From contig SCRE01000008.1 of the NCBI GenBank assembly GCA_004297935.1, positions 310,001 to 374,000 of the forward strand: 64,000 nt of DNA. Direction: 5' to 3'. Below, piece by piece: positions 52,422 through 59,815 of this stretch. Below the pieces are notes generated by a model. It had not been told where the DNA came from, made no database searches, and worked only from the letters and a program-made list of their open reading frames with translations. A program made the translations under genes and the position numbers. Within the stretch, counting starts at the first letter, position 1. Each line of letters starts with the position of its first letter. The stretch is from Microbacteriaceae bacterium. Its GTDB lineage: Bacteria > Actinomycetota > Actinomycetes > Actinomycetales > Microbacteriaceae.

Positions 52422-53144
52422 ATGCAGTGGTGGAATGATTTCGCAAATTGGTTCACTTCACAGGACAACCGACCGGTGCTGTTCAGTGCGGGCGTGCTCT
52501 TCGTTGCCGTCATCGTCGGGGGACTCTTCTCAGCCTGGATCGCCAGGGGCGCGATCAAGGGCCTGATCTCGCGCGGCGACCGCGAGCAGAAGGCATCCGC
52601 AATCGCCGCCCTGGTCGATGCCGCCACAGAGGCATCCGTCTGGAATTCGCTGACCCCACAGGAGCAGGTGCTCTCGGACCGCGCTGTCGGCCAGGCCGAC
52701 ATACTCGTGCGCCTGCTGCCGATCAAGGGGGCCGGAACCGCCGCGAACTGGGCGGACCACCAGCTCAGCGAGATGAAGCGCAATTCTGCGACATTCGGGT
52801 ATCAACTCGACCCGGCGATCGCCGAATTCCGCGACCGGCTGATCGAATGGCAGAACAAGCCGGGTCGCGCGCGCAAGGTTTTCATGAACGACCTCGATCG
52901 GTGGCGCTTCCAAGGCGCGACCGAAGAGAACGTGCTGGCTGTGCAACAAGATGCCTGGGTCGCCCAGCAACATCATGAACAGTATGTGGCGCCACTGACA
53001 ACCGACACGACAGCAGGCGCTGCGACCGGTGCCGGCTTTGCCTTCAGCAGGGTATCGAACGGCCCGGTACCGGACGGCCCGGTACCGGGCGGCACGGCGC
53101 CCACAGACACGGCTCCGACCGCGGCAGTCACCTCCGCCTCCTAG
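52422..53144 (+). CDS. Unknown bitopic membrane protein
   Basis: I do not recognise a family. The 240-residue protein has a single membrane helix near the N-terminus (PVLFSAGVLFVAVIVGGLFSAWIA, residues 18-41), then a soluble helical domain with many Trp, Gln and Asp residues (EASVWNSLTPQEQVLSDRAVGQADILVRLLPIKGAGTAANWADHQLSEMKR... RDRLIEWQNKPGRARKVFMNDLDRWRF) and a Pro/Gly/Thr-rich tail with a NGPVPDGPVPGG repeat. It is a plausible signalling or anchor protein. The ATG is 7 nt from a -10 box. Confidence 0.7.
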   Translation: MQWWNDFANWFTSQDNRPVLFSAGVLFVAVIVGGLFSAWIARGAIKGLISRGDREQKASAIAALVDAATEASVWNSLTPQEQVLSDRAVGQADILVRLLPIKGAGTAANWADHQLSEMKRNSATFGYQLDPAIAEFRDRLIEWQNKPGRARKVFMNDLDRWRFQGATEENVLAVQQDAWVAQQHHEQYVAPLTTDTTAGAATGAGFAFSRVSNGPVPDGPVPGGTAPTDTAPTAAVTSAS

Positions 53145-53234
53145 AACGGCATCTGCAACACCTGCCGCTTGCGGGATCGGCCGTCAGCAGCACGATCACT
53201 CGCCAGGCCCATCACTCGCCAGGGCCACCGCCCG

Positions 53235-54056
53235 TCAGCGCCACCAGCTGTCGAACATCGTCGCCGGTGAGGTGCGTTTGTGTGCCGACGCAAGATAACG
53301 GGATCCGATTGCCGCTGCGACCGCCTCAGGCAACTCCAAGCCCTCGAGATAGTCGTCGATCTGCTGGTAGCTGAGTCCCAGATTCGCCTCATCCGTCTGC
53401 CCGGGGGTGTTGTCGAGCAGATCGGCGGTCGGTGCCTTGAGATAGAGCCGCGACGGCGCACCGAGTTGTTCGAGCAGGCTGCGCCCCTGGCGTTTGGTCA
53501 ACCCCGCCAGCGGCAGCAGGTCGGCGCCGCCATCGCCGAACTTCGTGTAGAAGCCGGTCACCGCCTCCGCGGCGTGATCGGTCCCGACGACGAGCAGCCC
53601 GCGCTGACCCGCAATCGCGTATTGCGCGATCATCCTCGCCCGTGCCTTCACGTTGCCCTTGGTGAAATCGGTCATCAGCTCGTCGGTCGCGCCCGCGAAC
53701 TCGGCCTGGAACCCGTCCACCGCCCGCTGGATGTTGAACGTCACCTCTCGCTGCGGCCGGATGAACGAGAGCGCGAGTCGCGCGTCATCCTCATCATGCT
53801 GTACCGCGTACGGCAGCCGCACGGCGATGAACTCGACGCTCGCCCCCTCCTCCACCAGTGCGTCGACCGCAAGCTGGCAGAGGCGGCCTGCCAATGTGGA
53901 ATCCTGGCCGCCACTGATGCCGAGCACGAACCCGTTCGCCCCTGTCGCCCGGAGATAGTCGGTCAGGAACTGCACCCTGCTCCGGATCTCCTCCGCCGGA
54001 TCGATTGTGGCCTGAACGTTCAACTCACGGATGACTTGTGTCTGCAACTCGCGCAT
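53235..54056 (-). CDS. nadE: NH3-dependent NAD+ synthetase NadE
   Basis: The 273-residue enzyme converts NaAD to NAD using ammonia and ATP. It has the P-loop-like [52 protein letters not shown] (with metal/ammonia-site residues), and [27 protein letters not shown]. There is no N-terminal glutaminase domain, so unlike the mycobacterial enzyme it uses free ammonia. ATG 54056 is 6 nt behind TAGGGT (54068-54063). Confidence 0.95.
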   Translation of the reverse strand: MRELQTQVIRELNVQATIDPAEEIRSRVQFLTDYLRATGANGFVLGISGGQDSTLAGRLCQLAVDALVEEGASVEFIAVRLPYAVQHDEDDARLALSFIRPQREVTFNIQRAVDGFQAEFAGATDELMTDFTKGNVKARARMIAQYAIAGQRGLLVVGTDHAAEAVTGFYTKFGDGGADLLPLAGLTKRQGRSLLEQLGAPSRLYLKAPTADLLDNTPGQTDEANLGLSYQQIDDYLEGLELPEAVAAAIGSRYLASAHKRTSPATMFDSWWR

Positions 54057-54062
54057 GACAGC

Positions 54063-54068
54063 ACCCTA
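54063..54068 (-). promoter_or_regulatory. -10 box TAGGGT, leaderless start at 54056
   Basis: On the minus strand TAGGGT is followed by GCTGTC and ATG 54056. Confidence 0.65.
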
Positions 54069-54101
54069 GCGGCGGCGTGTTTCTCCCGTGTAACGCAGAC
54101 C

Positions 54102-54119
54102 AGTGCCGCGCACGGCACT
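54102..54119. terminator. Small hairpin between the AhpD-like gene and nadE
   Basis: AGTGCCG (54102-54108) pairs with CGGCACT (54113-54119) across CGCA. A weak terminator candidate without T-tract, 64 nt after the AhpD-like stop. Confidence 0.45.
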
Positions 54120-54182
54120 CTGGAGACGCGGAACACGTCGCCGCACGGACGTGACCCAACCGACGGTCGACCCGTTCGCCGT

Positions 54183-54647
54183 TCAGCCGACCGAGACCGT
54201 CTCGGGAAGAGCCTGATGCGTCGCGACAGCCAGACGATTCCAGACGTTGATGGCGCAGATCGCCATCATCAGCGTGACCAGCTCCGACCCGCTGAACGCG
54301 GCGGATGCCGCACTCCACTCGTCGTCGCTGACCCCGCCTTCACCGATCAGCGTCACGGATTCGGTCAACGCGATGGCGGCCCGCTCCCGGTCGGAGTACA
54401 GGGACGGCGCCTCACGCCATCCGGCAAGCACGTCCAAACGCCGGTCGTCGACCCCCGCGGCACGCGCCTCACGGCCGTGCATGTCGAGGCAGTACGCGCA
54501 TCCGTTGAGCTGTGATGCTCGGATCTTCACCAACGCCAGAAGGTCTTCGCCGAGGGTACCAGCATGGATGTACTTCTCCATCGCATACATCGACTGGTAC
54601 GCATTGGGATCGACATCGTGAATGGACAAACGCTGCACGTTGGACAT
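54183..54647 (-). CDS. Carboxymuconolactone decarboxylase/AhpD-like protein
   Basis: The 154-residue protein has the AhpD-fold motif ASQLNGCAYCLDMHGREARAAG with the redox pair C50/C53 and H57, and YSDRERAAIALTESVTLIGEGGV, typical of the CMD/AhpD peroxidase family. Such enzymes reduce peroxides or have unknown roles. It follows the ECF42-type sigma gene by 93 nt on the same strand. ECF41 sigma factors are known to be paired with proteins of this kind, whereas ECF42 is paired with DGPF proteins; here both occur together. Confidence 0.88.
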   Translation of the reverse strand: MSNVQRLSIHDVDPNAYQSMYAMEKYIHAGTLGEDLLALVKIRASQLNGCAYCLDMHGREARAAGVDDRRLDVLAGWREAPSLYSDRERAAIALTESVTLIGEGGVSDDEWSAASAAFSGSELVTLMMAICAINVWNRLAVATHQALPETVSVG

Positions 54648-54740
54648 GAAACCGCACTTCTTTCCCGGGCGACGCAGTTTGCGCGCCCTTTGCCTTCCAG
54701 CTTCATCCTTTGGCCGGGGAGATGCAAACGATGTACGCCG

Positions 54741-56027
54741 TCACCGGCTCGGCAGCTCGTTGCGCTGTTCCTCGAGGTAGTCCCGAACCATCGGATCGTC
54801 GGCCAGCTCGATAGCCGACGCATAGGATGCCGCGGCCTCGGTCGTGCGGCCGGAGCGCGCCAGCAGATCCGCGCGTGCGGCGTGATATGGCTGGAAGTCG
54901 GCCGCCGCGTCGGCGAGGCCGTCCAACAGCGAGAGCCCGACGGATGCTCCGTCGGCGCGCCCGACGACCGTGGCATGCGCAACCTGCGCGCCCAGGCTCG
55001 GCGCGACCAGCAGCAACGCCGCATACAGCGTCTCGAGTGCGGCCCAATCGGTCAGACCGGTGCGGGCGCGATCGCAATGCACGGCCTGGATCGCCGCTTC
55101 CAGTTGGAATCGGCCGGGGCCTCCCGGCCGCTCAGCACGCCCCAGGTACGATTCACCCTCGGCGATCATGTCCGCATCCCACAGTCGCACGTCCTGCTCC
55201 TCGAGCGGCACGAACCGATCGCCGTGTGCCGGTGCGCGTGCAAGGGAGAGGGTGATCAGCGCCGCAAGGGCCCAGGCCTCCGCATCCGATGACAGCAGCG
55301 CAGCGAGTGTGACGGCGAGATACTGAGCTTCGCCGGCGAGGGAGTCCGCTCGCGCGGTGGCCGCCGATCCGGGCGATGTCGGCGACGCCTCCGCAGACCC
55401 GCCTGCCGGCCCGGTGATCGCGTAGCAGCCGTAGATCGCTTCGAGCACCGGCGGAAGGCGTTCGAGCATGGCCCACCGATCCGGCACCAGAAACGGGATG
55501 CGCGCATTCTTGATGCGCTTCTTCGCGCGCACCAGGCGCTGCGCCATCGCAGCACGCGGGGTCGCGAACGTCCGGGCGATCTGTGCCGCATCGAAGCCCA
55601 GGACGGCCTGCAGCATCAGCGGCGTGCGAATGGCCGGTTCGATCGCGGGGTGCGCGCAGACGAACAGGAGCTCCAAGCGTTTGTCCGGGATCGCATCCGG
55701 GTCGAGGTCGTCCATCGCCGCCGCGGCTGCGAGCGCTGACGCTTCGCGCTCTTCAGTGCGCCGTTCATCGAACGGCGCCGCGGTGCGATGGGCTGAGGAC
55801 TTCCAGAGGTCACGCTGATGATTGTGCGCCACGGTGACCAGCCAGCCTTCCGGATTGTCAGGGATTCCTGCGCGCGGCCAGGCTGTCAGCGCGCGCTCGA
55901 ACGCGACGGAGACGGCATCCTCCGCCGATTCGAGATCGCCGGTCGCTGCCGCAAGGATCGCGACGAGGCGGCCGTAGGAGGTGCGGGCGACGCGTTCCGC
56001 AGTCGCCCGCACCTCCTGGTCACTCAT
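54741..56027 (-). CDS. ECF42-type sigma factor with long C-terminal extension
   Basis: The 428-residue protein has sigma region 2 (SYGRLVAILAAATGDLESAEDAVSVAFERALTAWPRAGIPDNPEGWLVTVAHNHQRDLWK) and region 4 (RTPLMLQAVLGFDAAQIARTFATPRAAMAQRLVRAKKRIK). A DUF6596/TPR-like helical extension of about 240 residues follows (AALLSSDAEAWALAALITLSLAR... ERAPGGPGRFQLEAAIQAVHC... LARSGRTTEAAASYASAIELADD), the mark of group ECF42, which has no anti-sigma and is fused to its own regulator. The start MSDQEVRATAERVARTSYG at 56027 overlaps the DGPF gene stop (ATGA). Confidence 0.92.
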   Translation of the reverse strand: MSDQEVRATAERVARTSYGRLVAILAAATGDLESAEDAVSVAFERALTAWPRAGIPDNPEGWLVTVAHNHQRDLWKSSAHRTAAPFDERRTEEREASALAAAAAMDDLDPDAIPDKRLELLFVCAHPAIEPAIRTPLMLQAVLGFDAAQIARTFATPRAAMAQRLVRAKKRIKNARIPFLVPDRWAMLERLPPVLEAIYGCYAITGPAGGSAEASPTSPGSAATARADSLAGEAQYLAVTLAALLSSDAEAWALAALITLSLARAPAHGDRFVPLEEQDVRLWDADMIAEGESYLGRAERPGGPGRFQLEAAIQAVHCDRARTGLTDWAALETLYAALLLVAPSLGAQVAHATVVGRADGASVGLSLLDGLADAAADFQPYHAARADLLARSGRTTEAAASYASAIELADDPMVRDYLEEQRNELPSR

Positions 56028-56401
56028 GCGTTCGGCGTCCAGACACCATCGACGGTGTGGGTGGCGCCCGGACGCACCTCGACGGCGCCCCAGGCGATCG
56101 ACGGCGCTTGCTTCGCCCAGTCGAGCGCAGCATCCAGGTGCGGCACCTCGATGACGAAGGTGCCGCCGAGCTGCTCCTTCGTGTCGGCGAACGGGCCGTC
56201 TTGCACCCGTAACGTTCCATCGACGGCGGTCAAGGTCGTCGTGTTCGACGAAGGCTGGAGCACTTCGGCAAAGATCAACACACCCGCCTGCTGGAGCGCG
56301 CCGGCGTAGCTGGCGAACGCGCGCATGCCTTCTTCGATCGCTTCTTTGCCGATCGAGTCTTCCGTGGCTTCCGGATAGTGCAGCAAAAGCGTGTAACGCA
56401 T
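56024..56401 (-). CDS. DGPF-motif YCII-related protein
   Basis: The 125-residue YCII-family protein (MRYTLLLHYPEATEDSIGKEAIEEG...) carries the DGPF motif in LRVQDGPFADTKEQLGGTFVIEV, the name-giving feature of the proteins paired with ECF42 sigma factors; their biochemical function is unknown. Its ATG follows GGAAGGG, and its stop overlaps the sigma start. The upstream region contains a matching ECF42 promoter (56464-56490). Confidence 0.9.
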   Translation of the reverse strand: MRYTLLLHYPEATEDSIGKEAIEEGMRAFASYAGALQQAGVLIFAEVLQPSSNTTTLTAVDGTLRVQDGPFADTKEQLGGTFVIEVPHLDAALDWAKQAPSIAWGAVEVRPGATHTVDGVWTPNA

Positions 56402-56463
56402 CGGTCGAATCCCTTCCTGATTGCAGTTGTTGGCGTGCCGCTCGAATGGCGGTACACACAACT

Positions 56464-56490
56464 GACGAACGGGCGGTGGCCTGATCGACA
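56464..56490 (-). promoter_or_regulatory. ECF42-type promoter TGTCGA-N17-CGTC before the DGPF gene
   Basis: On the minus strand TGTCGA (56490-56485) is followed 17 nt later by CGTC (56467-56464). This agrees with the -35 TGTCGA and -10 CG[A/T]C described for ECF42 target promoters, suggesting autoregulation of DGPF-sigma. The start would be near 56457, leaving a leader of about 56 nt. Confidence 0.72.
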
Positions 56491-56591
56491 TTATCGACCG
56501 AGAAGCGCAGGTTCTGACAGACCCTCTACGAGATCCCGCGCCGGCGGATGGTCATGGAGGCGAGATCGGCGAAACCGCCGATGGTCCTGCG

Positions 56592-56664
56592 TGCCCCCGG
56601 CAGGAATCGAACCTGCGACCAAGAGATTAGAAGGCTCCTGCTCTATCCGCTGAGCTACGGGGGC
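56592..56664 (-). tRNA. tRNA-Arg (anticodon TCT)
   Basis: The minus strand folds as acceptor GCCCCCG/CGGGGGC with discriminator A, D-arm GCTC/GAGC, anticodon arm GGAGC-CTTCTAA-TCTCT with anticodon TCT, and T-arm GCAGG/CCTGC with TTCGATT. The anticodon stem has a G-T wobble and a C-T mismatch next to the loop (position 31-39). CCA is not encoded. Confidence 0.93.
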
Positions 56665-56698
56665 AAACGCGTTTACACGATACCGTAGTGCGCTCCGG

Positions 56699-56959
56699 CT
56701 ACAGCCCTTTGGCCGCGGCCACGAGCACCTGCTGAATGGTCGGCACACCCTCGGCGCGGAAGACCTCCGCGCCTTCTGAATTGTGCACGATCACCGTCGG
56801 CGTCGACCGGATGCCTTCAGCCATCGCCCGCTTTTCGTCTCGAACGATGTCGAACTCGGTGACCTGCACCACCGGAGCGATCCGCGTCACCTCGGCCATC
56901 ACCGAGCGTGTCTGCATGCACGGCTCACAGAACGCCGACGTGAACAGCAGCAGTTCCAT
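56699..56959 (-). CDS. Thioredoxin-like protein with CEPC motif
   Basis: The 86-residue protein has the thioredoxin-fold active site AFCEPCMQTR (C11, C14), VTEFDIVRDEKRAMAEGIRSTPTVIV with the cis-Pro loop, and EVFRAEGVPTIQQVL. It is shorter than thioredoxin and resembles glutaredoxin-like or NrdH-like redox proteins. The ATG is 6 nt behind TAGAAT (56971-56966) and divergent from orn. Confidence 0.88.
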   Translation of the reverse strand: MELLLFTSAFCEPCMQTRSVMAEVTRIAPVVQVTEFDIVRDEKRAMAEGIRSTPTVIVHNSEGAEVFRAEGVPTIQQVLVAAAKGL

Positions 56960-56965
56960 GCCGCA

Positions 56966-56971
56966 ATTCTA
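56966..56971 (-). promoter_or_regulatory. -10 box TAGAAT, leaderless start at 56959
   Basis: On the minus strand TAGAAT is followed by TGCGGC and ATG 56959. Confidence 0.7.
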
Positions 56972-56989
56972 CGTGTCGGCGCTCCCGAT

Positions 56990-56995
56990 TAGACT
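56990..56995 (+). promoter_or_regulatory. -10 box TAGACT, leaderless start at 57003
   Basis: TAGACT is followed by TGCCACC and ATG 57003. It lies 18 bp from the divergent box at 56966-56971. Confidence 0.7.
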
Positions 56996-57002
56996 TGCCA
57001 CC

Positions 57003-57623
57003 ATGCCAACTTCCTCGGATCGACTCGTCTGGATCGACTGCGAAATGACGGGACTCGACCTTGAGGTCGACGAGCTCGTCGAGATCGCGGTCGTCATCAC
57101 CGATTTCGAACTCAACCTGCTCGATCCTGGGATCGACATCGTCATCAAGCCCGACGCATCCGCCTTGGATCAGATGGGCGACTATGTCCGCGCCATGCAC
57201 ACGGCGTCAGGCCTGATCGAGGAGATCCCGAACGGCGTCAGCCTGGCTCAGGCCGAATACGACGTGATGGAATACATCCTGGGGTTCGTGCCCGGCGAGC
57301 AGAAGGCACCGCTGGCCGGCAACACCATCGGCACCGACCGCATGTTCATCGCCAAGTTCATGCCCAGGCTCGACGCACATCTGCACTACCGCAACGTCGA
57401 CGTGTCATCGATCAAGGAACTCGCCCGCCGCTGGTATCCGCGTGCGTACTTCAAGGCACCCGAGAAGAACGGCGGGCATCGCGCGCTCGCAGACATTCTC
57501 GAGTCGATTCGAGAACTCGACTACTACCGTGGTGCCGTGTTCGTACCGCAGCCGGGGCCGACATCCGACGAGTCCGCCGCCGTCTCCGCATCCGTTGTGG
57601 AAACCTGGGCGGCTCGGATGTAA
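57003..57623 (+). CDS. orn: Oligoribonuclease Orn
   Basis: The 206-residue DEDD exonuclease degrades nanoRNA and the c-di-GMP product pGpG. The motifs LVWIDCEMTGLDLEVDELVEIAVVITD (first Asp and Glu), GLIEEIPNGVSLAQAEYDVMEYI, AGNTIGTDRMFIAKFMPRLD and NGGHRALADILESIRELDYY complete the catalytic set. The start MPTSSDRLVWID at 57003 is fixed by the leaderless -10 box; the open frame continues further left without similarity. Confidence 0.96.
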   Translation: MPTSSDRLVWIDCEMTGLDLEVDELVEIAVVITDFELNLLDPGIDIVIKPDASALDQMGDYVRAMHTASGLIEEIPNGVSLAQAEYDVMEYILGFVPGEQKAPLAGNTIGTDRMFIAKFMPRLDAHLHYRNVDVSSIKELARRWYPRAYFKAPEKNGGHRALADILESIRELDYYRGAVFVPQPGPTSDESAAVSASVVETWAARM

Positions 57624-57629
57624 TAGAAT
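57624..57629 (+). promoter_or_regulatory. Candidate -10 box TAGAAT for tRNA-His
   Basis: TAGAAT begins right after the orn stop and would start transcription near 57636, 38 nt before tRNA-His. Confidence 0.45.
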
Positions 57630-57673
57630 CATCTGCGTTGCCTGAACCGATTGAACGATCGAACGCGGCACAT

Positions 57674-57750
57674 GGTGGGTATAGCTCAGCTGGTAGAGCG
57701 CCTGGTTGTGGTCCAGGAGGTCGCGGGTTCAAGCCCCGTTACTCACCCCA
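57674..57750 (+). tRNA. tRNA-His (anticodon GTG), CCA encoded
   Basis: Cloverleaf with the extra G-1 (57674) pairing with discriminator C73 (57747), as in all tRNA-His, acceptor GTGGGTA/TACTCAC, anticodon stem CCTGG/CCAGG around TTGTGGT (anticodon GTG), T-arm GCGGG/CCCCGT-like and encoded CCA (57748-57750). Confidence 0.96.
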
Positions 57751-57792
57751 ATGAATGAGCGCCAGGCGCGCAAATCATGACAAGCTGGAGCC

Positions 57793-58143
57793 ATGATGGA
57801 GATGTCGGCCGACGAGTTCGAGAAACTCGTCGCCGACGAGCTCGATGCGCTTCCGGACGACATGGTGGACGGCATCGAGAACGTCGCATTCCTGATCGAG
57901 GACCGCCCGGAGGACGGCTCGCTCAACCTGCTCGGCCTCTACGACGGCATCGACAACACGCATCGCGGCCAGTACGGCTATGGCGAGATGCCCGATCGCA
58001 TCACCCTGTTCCGCGAACCGCTGCTGTCGATCTGCGCGAACGAGCAAGAACTGCGAGATCAGGTGCACATCACCCTCGTGCACGAGATCGGGCACTTCTT
58101 CGGCATAGACGACGCGGAACTGCACGCGCTCGGCTGGGGCTGA
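57793..58143 (+). CDS. Small zincin metallopeptidase (minimal MMP / DUF1025 type)
   Basis: The 116-residue protein is a compact zincin with HEIGHFFGIDD (residues 97-107), the HEXXHxxGxxD metal site. The N-terminal EMSADEFEKLVADELDALPDDMVDGIENVAFLIEDRPEDG matches the minimal MMP-like (PF06262) family. A role in small-protein turnover is often suggested but unproven. Two ATGs (57793, 57796) follow GGAGCC; the first is used here. Confidence 0.88.
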   Translation: MMEMSADEFEKLVADELDALPDDMVDGIENVAFLIEDRPEDGSLNLLGLYDGIDNTHRGQYGYGEMPDRITLFREPLLSICANEQELRDQVHITLVHEIGHFFGIDDAELHALGWG

Positions 58144-58154
58144 GCTCGACCCGC

Positions 58155-58415
58155 TCAGTCCTCGTCGACGTCCGGCTCCACCGGATCGCTGTCCGACGCA
58201 TCGAACTTGTACCGCACGTGCAATTCACCCTGGATCTCGCGGCTGTCGACCGCTGTGTACCGAAACAGGGATTCCATTCCTTCGACCGCGGCAACAGCAC
58301 TCAGCGAATCGTCGTACTTGCCGCGAATCAGCACCCGGCGGTCAGTGCCGCCGGCAAGAGGACCGTCGATGTACTCGACGATGTACTCCACAGTCGTGCG
58401 CTCCGTGTCACTCAT
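58155..58415 (-). CDS. Small acidic hypothetical protein
   Basis: The 86-residue protein starts MSDTERTTVEYIVEYIDGPLAGGTDRRVLIRGKYDDSLSAVAAVEGMESLFRYTAVDSREIQGELHVRYKFDASDSDPVEPDVDED, acidic and probably a small beta-rich domain. No family is recognised. ATG 58415 is 6 nt behind TACGGT, chosen over the longer frame to 58463. Confidence 0.7.
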   Translation of the reverse strand: MSDTERTTVEYIVEYIDGPLAGGTDRRVLIRGKYDDSLSAVAAVEGMESLFRYTAVDSREIQGELHVRYKFDASDSDPVEPDVDED

Positions 58416-58421
58416 GTGACA

Positions 58422-58427
58422 ACCGTA
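58422..58427 (-). promoter_or_regulatory. -10 box TACGGT, leaderless start at 58415
   Basis: On the minus strand TACGGT is followed by TGTCAC and ATG 58415. Confidence 0.6.
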
Positions 58428-58464
58428 GCGCCGGGCGGCTGAAATGGACCGTAAGGCGCGCATC

Positions 58465-59049
58465 TCATGGTGTGCCGTTCAGTATCAGACCCGCCAGGCT
58501 CACCGGGTCTTCGCGCCGCACGAACGCAGCGAACTGGGCATCCCAGATGTCCCAGTACGGATCGAAGCCACCATGATCCCGCTCCAGTGCTCGACGCTTG
58601 CGCACCACATCGTCAGCGGTCAGCCACACCGTGATGTCGGCCAGCGGAGCGTTGGCGACGCTCAACGTGCCACAGCCCTCCACGATCAACGGGCGCGACG
58701 CATCGACCGGGTGCCGCTGCTCACCACGCTTCCCGCTCGCCCAGTCGTAGCCGCGCCAGGCGACGGGCGCACCGCGCCTGCGCGGGGCGAGAACCTCGGA
58801 GTGCAGATACCGGCTGCCCGCGTCGAGGCCGTACCAGCCCGGGTAGAGGTCATCCATCCGCAGCAGTGTCGGCGCCGGCCGGAACGGCCAGCCGGCGACG
58901 AGCGCATCCGCCAGTGTCGACTTTCCGGCGCCGGCTGGCCCATCGATCAGGATGATCGGAGCCGCGCACGTCAACCTGGTCACGGCCTCGAGCACGGCGT
59001 CGGGTGCGGCTCCGGTGTGATCCCTGGCCCGCGCGTCAGCCGAGGACAA
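58465..59049 (-). CDS. P-loop kinase, uridine/phosphoribulokinase-like
   Basis: The protein has a P-loop IILIDGPAGAGKSTLADALV and the downstream LLRMDDLYPGWYGLDAGSRYL, with the MDD(L/F)Y motif found in uridine kinase and related nucleoside/pantothenate-like kinases. The start is uncertain: TTG 59049, overlapping the end of the ykoC gene, has a weak GGAAC; ATG 59103 would overlap it by 68 nt. Substrate unknown. The following genes upstream belong to a thiamine-precursor transporter, so a role in salvage of HMP or nucleosides is possible but unproven. Confidence 0.78.
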   Translation of the reverse strand: MSSADARARDHTGAAPDAVLEAVTRLTCAAPIILIDGPAGAGKSTLADALVAGWPFRPAPTLLRMDDLYPGWYGLDAGSRYLHSEVLAPRRRGAPVAWRGYDWASGKRGEQRHPVDASRPLIVEGCGTLSVANAPLADITVWLTADDVVRKRRALERDHGGFDPYWDIWDAQFAAFVRREDPVSLAGLILNGTP

Positions 59050-59815
59050 AGTTCCAGCTTCCCGCCGCGACCGAGACAGCGACAGCGGATGCCGCCACCA
59101 CACCCCCGAGGCCGATCACGATCCAATCCTGAGCGCCGAACACCGACGATCGTGCCCAGGTGCGTGCGACCGGCGCATCGAATGCACGGGCCTCCATCGC
59201 CGTGGCAAGCTTGCTGCCCCGCCGAATCGACAGCACCAGCAGGGCGAACGCCTGCCCGACGAGCCGCCGCAGCCGGCCGCGGTCGGCGATGCCACGGGCA
59301 CGCCGGGCCAGCTCAAGGGATCGCCAGTCTTCGACGAACAGCCCGACCAGGCGAAAGGCGGCCAGCGCCCCCAGCACGAATCGCGCGGGCAGGTGCACCG
59401 TCTGCGCGAGTCCGTCCGCCAGGTCGGTCGGATCGATCGTGACGAACAGCACGATCGCCGGAACTCCGACCGCCAGAATGCGCAGCGAGGTCGCGATACC
59501 CAGAGAGATCGAGCCCGCGCTGATCTCGACCGCCCACCACTGCCAGTAGGTCTCTCCCGACGGCTGGCCGTACAACACGGTCGTGAATCCCGCCAGCGGT
59601 GCCGCGATCAGCAGTGGCAGCGTGCGCACGAGCACGGCGCGCAGCGGCAGGCCGGTGAAGATGAGCAGCCCGCACTCCAGCACGAGGGCCACGGCCGCGG
59701 AAACCCAATCGATCGTGAGGATCAGCGTCACGCTGGTGATGAACACGGCAGCGAGTTTCGCGACCGGGTTCACCTGCGCGAGTCGGCCCATCCGCAATGG
59801 TGCGAGCACGGTCAC
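59036..59815 (-). CDS. ykoC: ECF transporter transmembrane component (EcfT / YkoC)
   Basis: The 259-residue membrane protein has several hydrophobic segments (LAAVFITSVTLILTIDWV, LVRTLPLLIAAPLAGFTTVLYG, ISLGIATSLRILAVGVPAIVLFV, FVLGALAAFRLVGLFVED) and the EcfT cytoplasmic coupling-helix motif SLELARRARGI (Ala-Arg-x pattern) with RRGSKLATAMEARAF. It starts at GTG 59815 in a GTGA overlap with ykoD and is the third gene after the TPP riboswitch. It couples ATP hydrolysis to the S component. Confidence 0.92.
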   Translation of the reverse strand: MTVLAPLRMGRLAQVNPVAKLAAVFITSVTLILTIDWVSAAVALVLECGLLIFTGLPLRAVLVRTLPLLIAAPLAGFTTVLYGQPSGETYWQWWAVEISAGSISLGIATSLRILAVGVPAIVLFVTIDPTDLADGLAQTVHLPARFVLGALAAFRLVGLFVEDWRSLELARRARGIADRGRLRRLVGQAFALLVLSIRRGSKLATAMEARAFDAPVARTWARSSVFGAQDWIVIGLGGVVAASAVAVSVAAGSWNFVLG

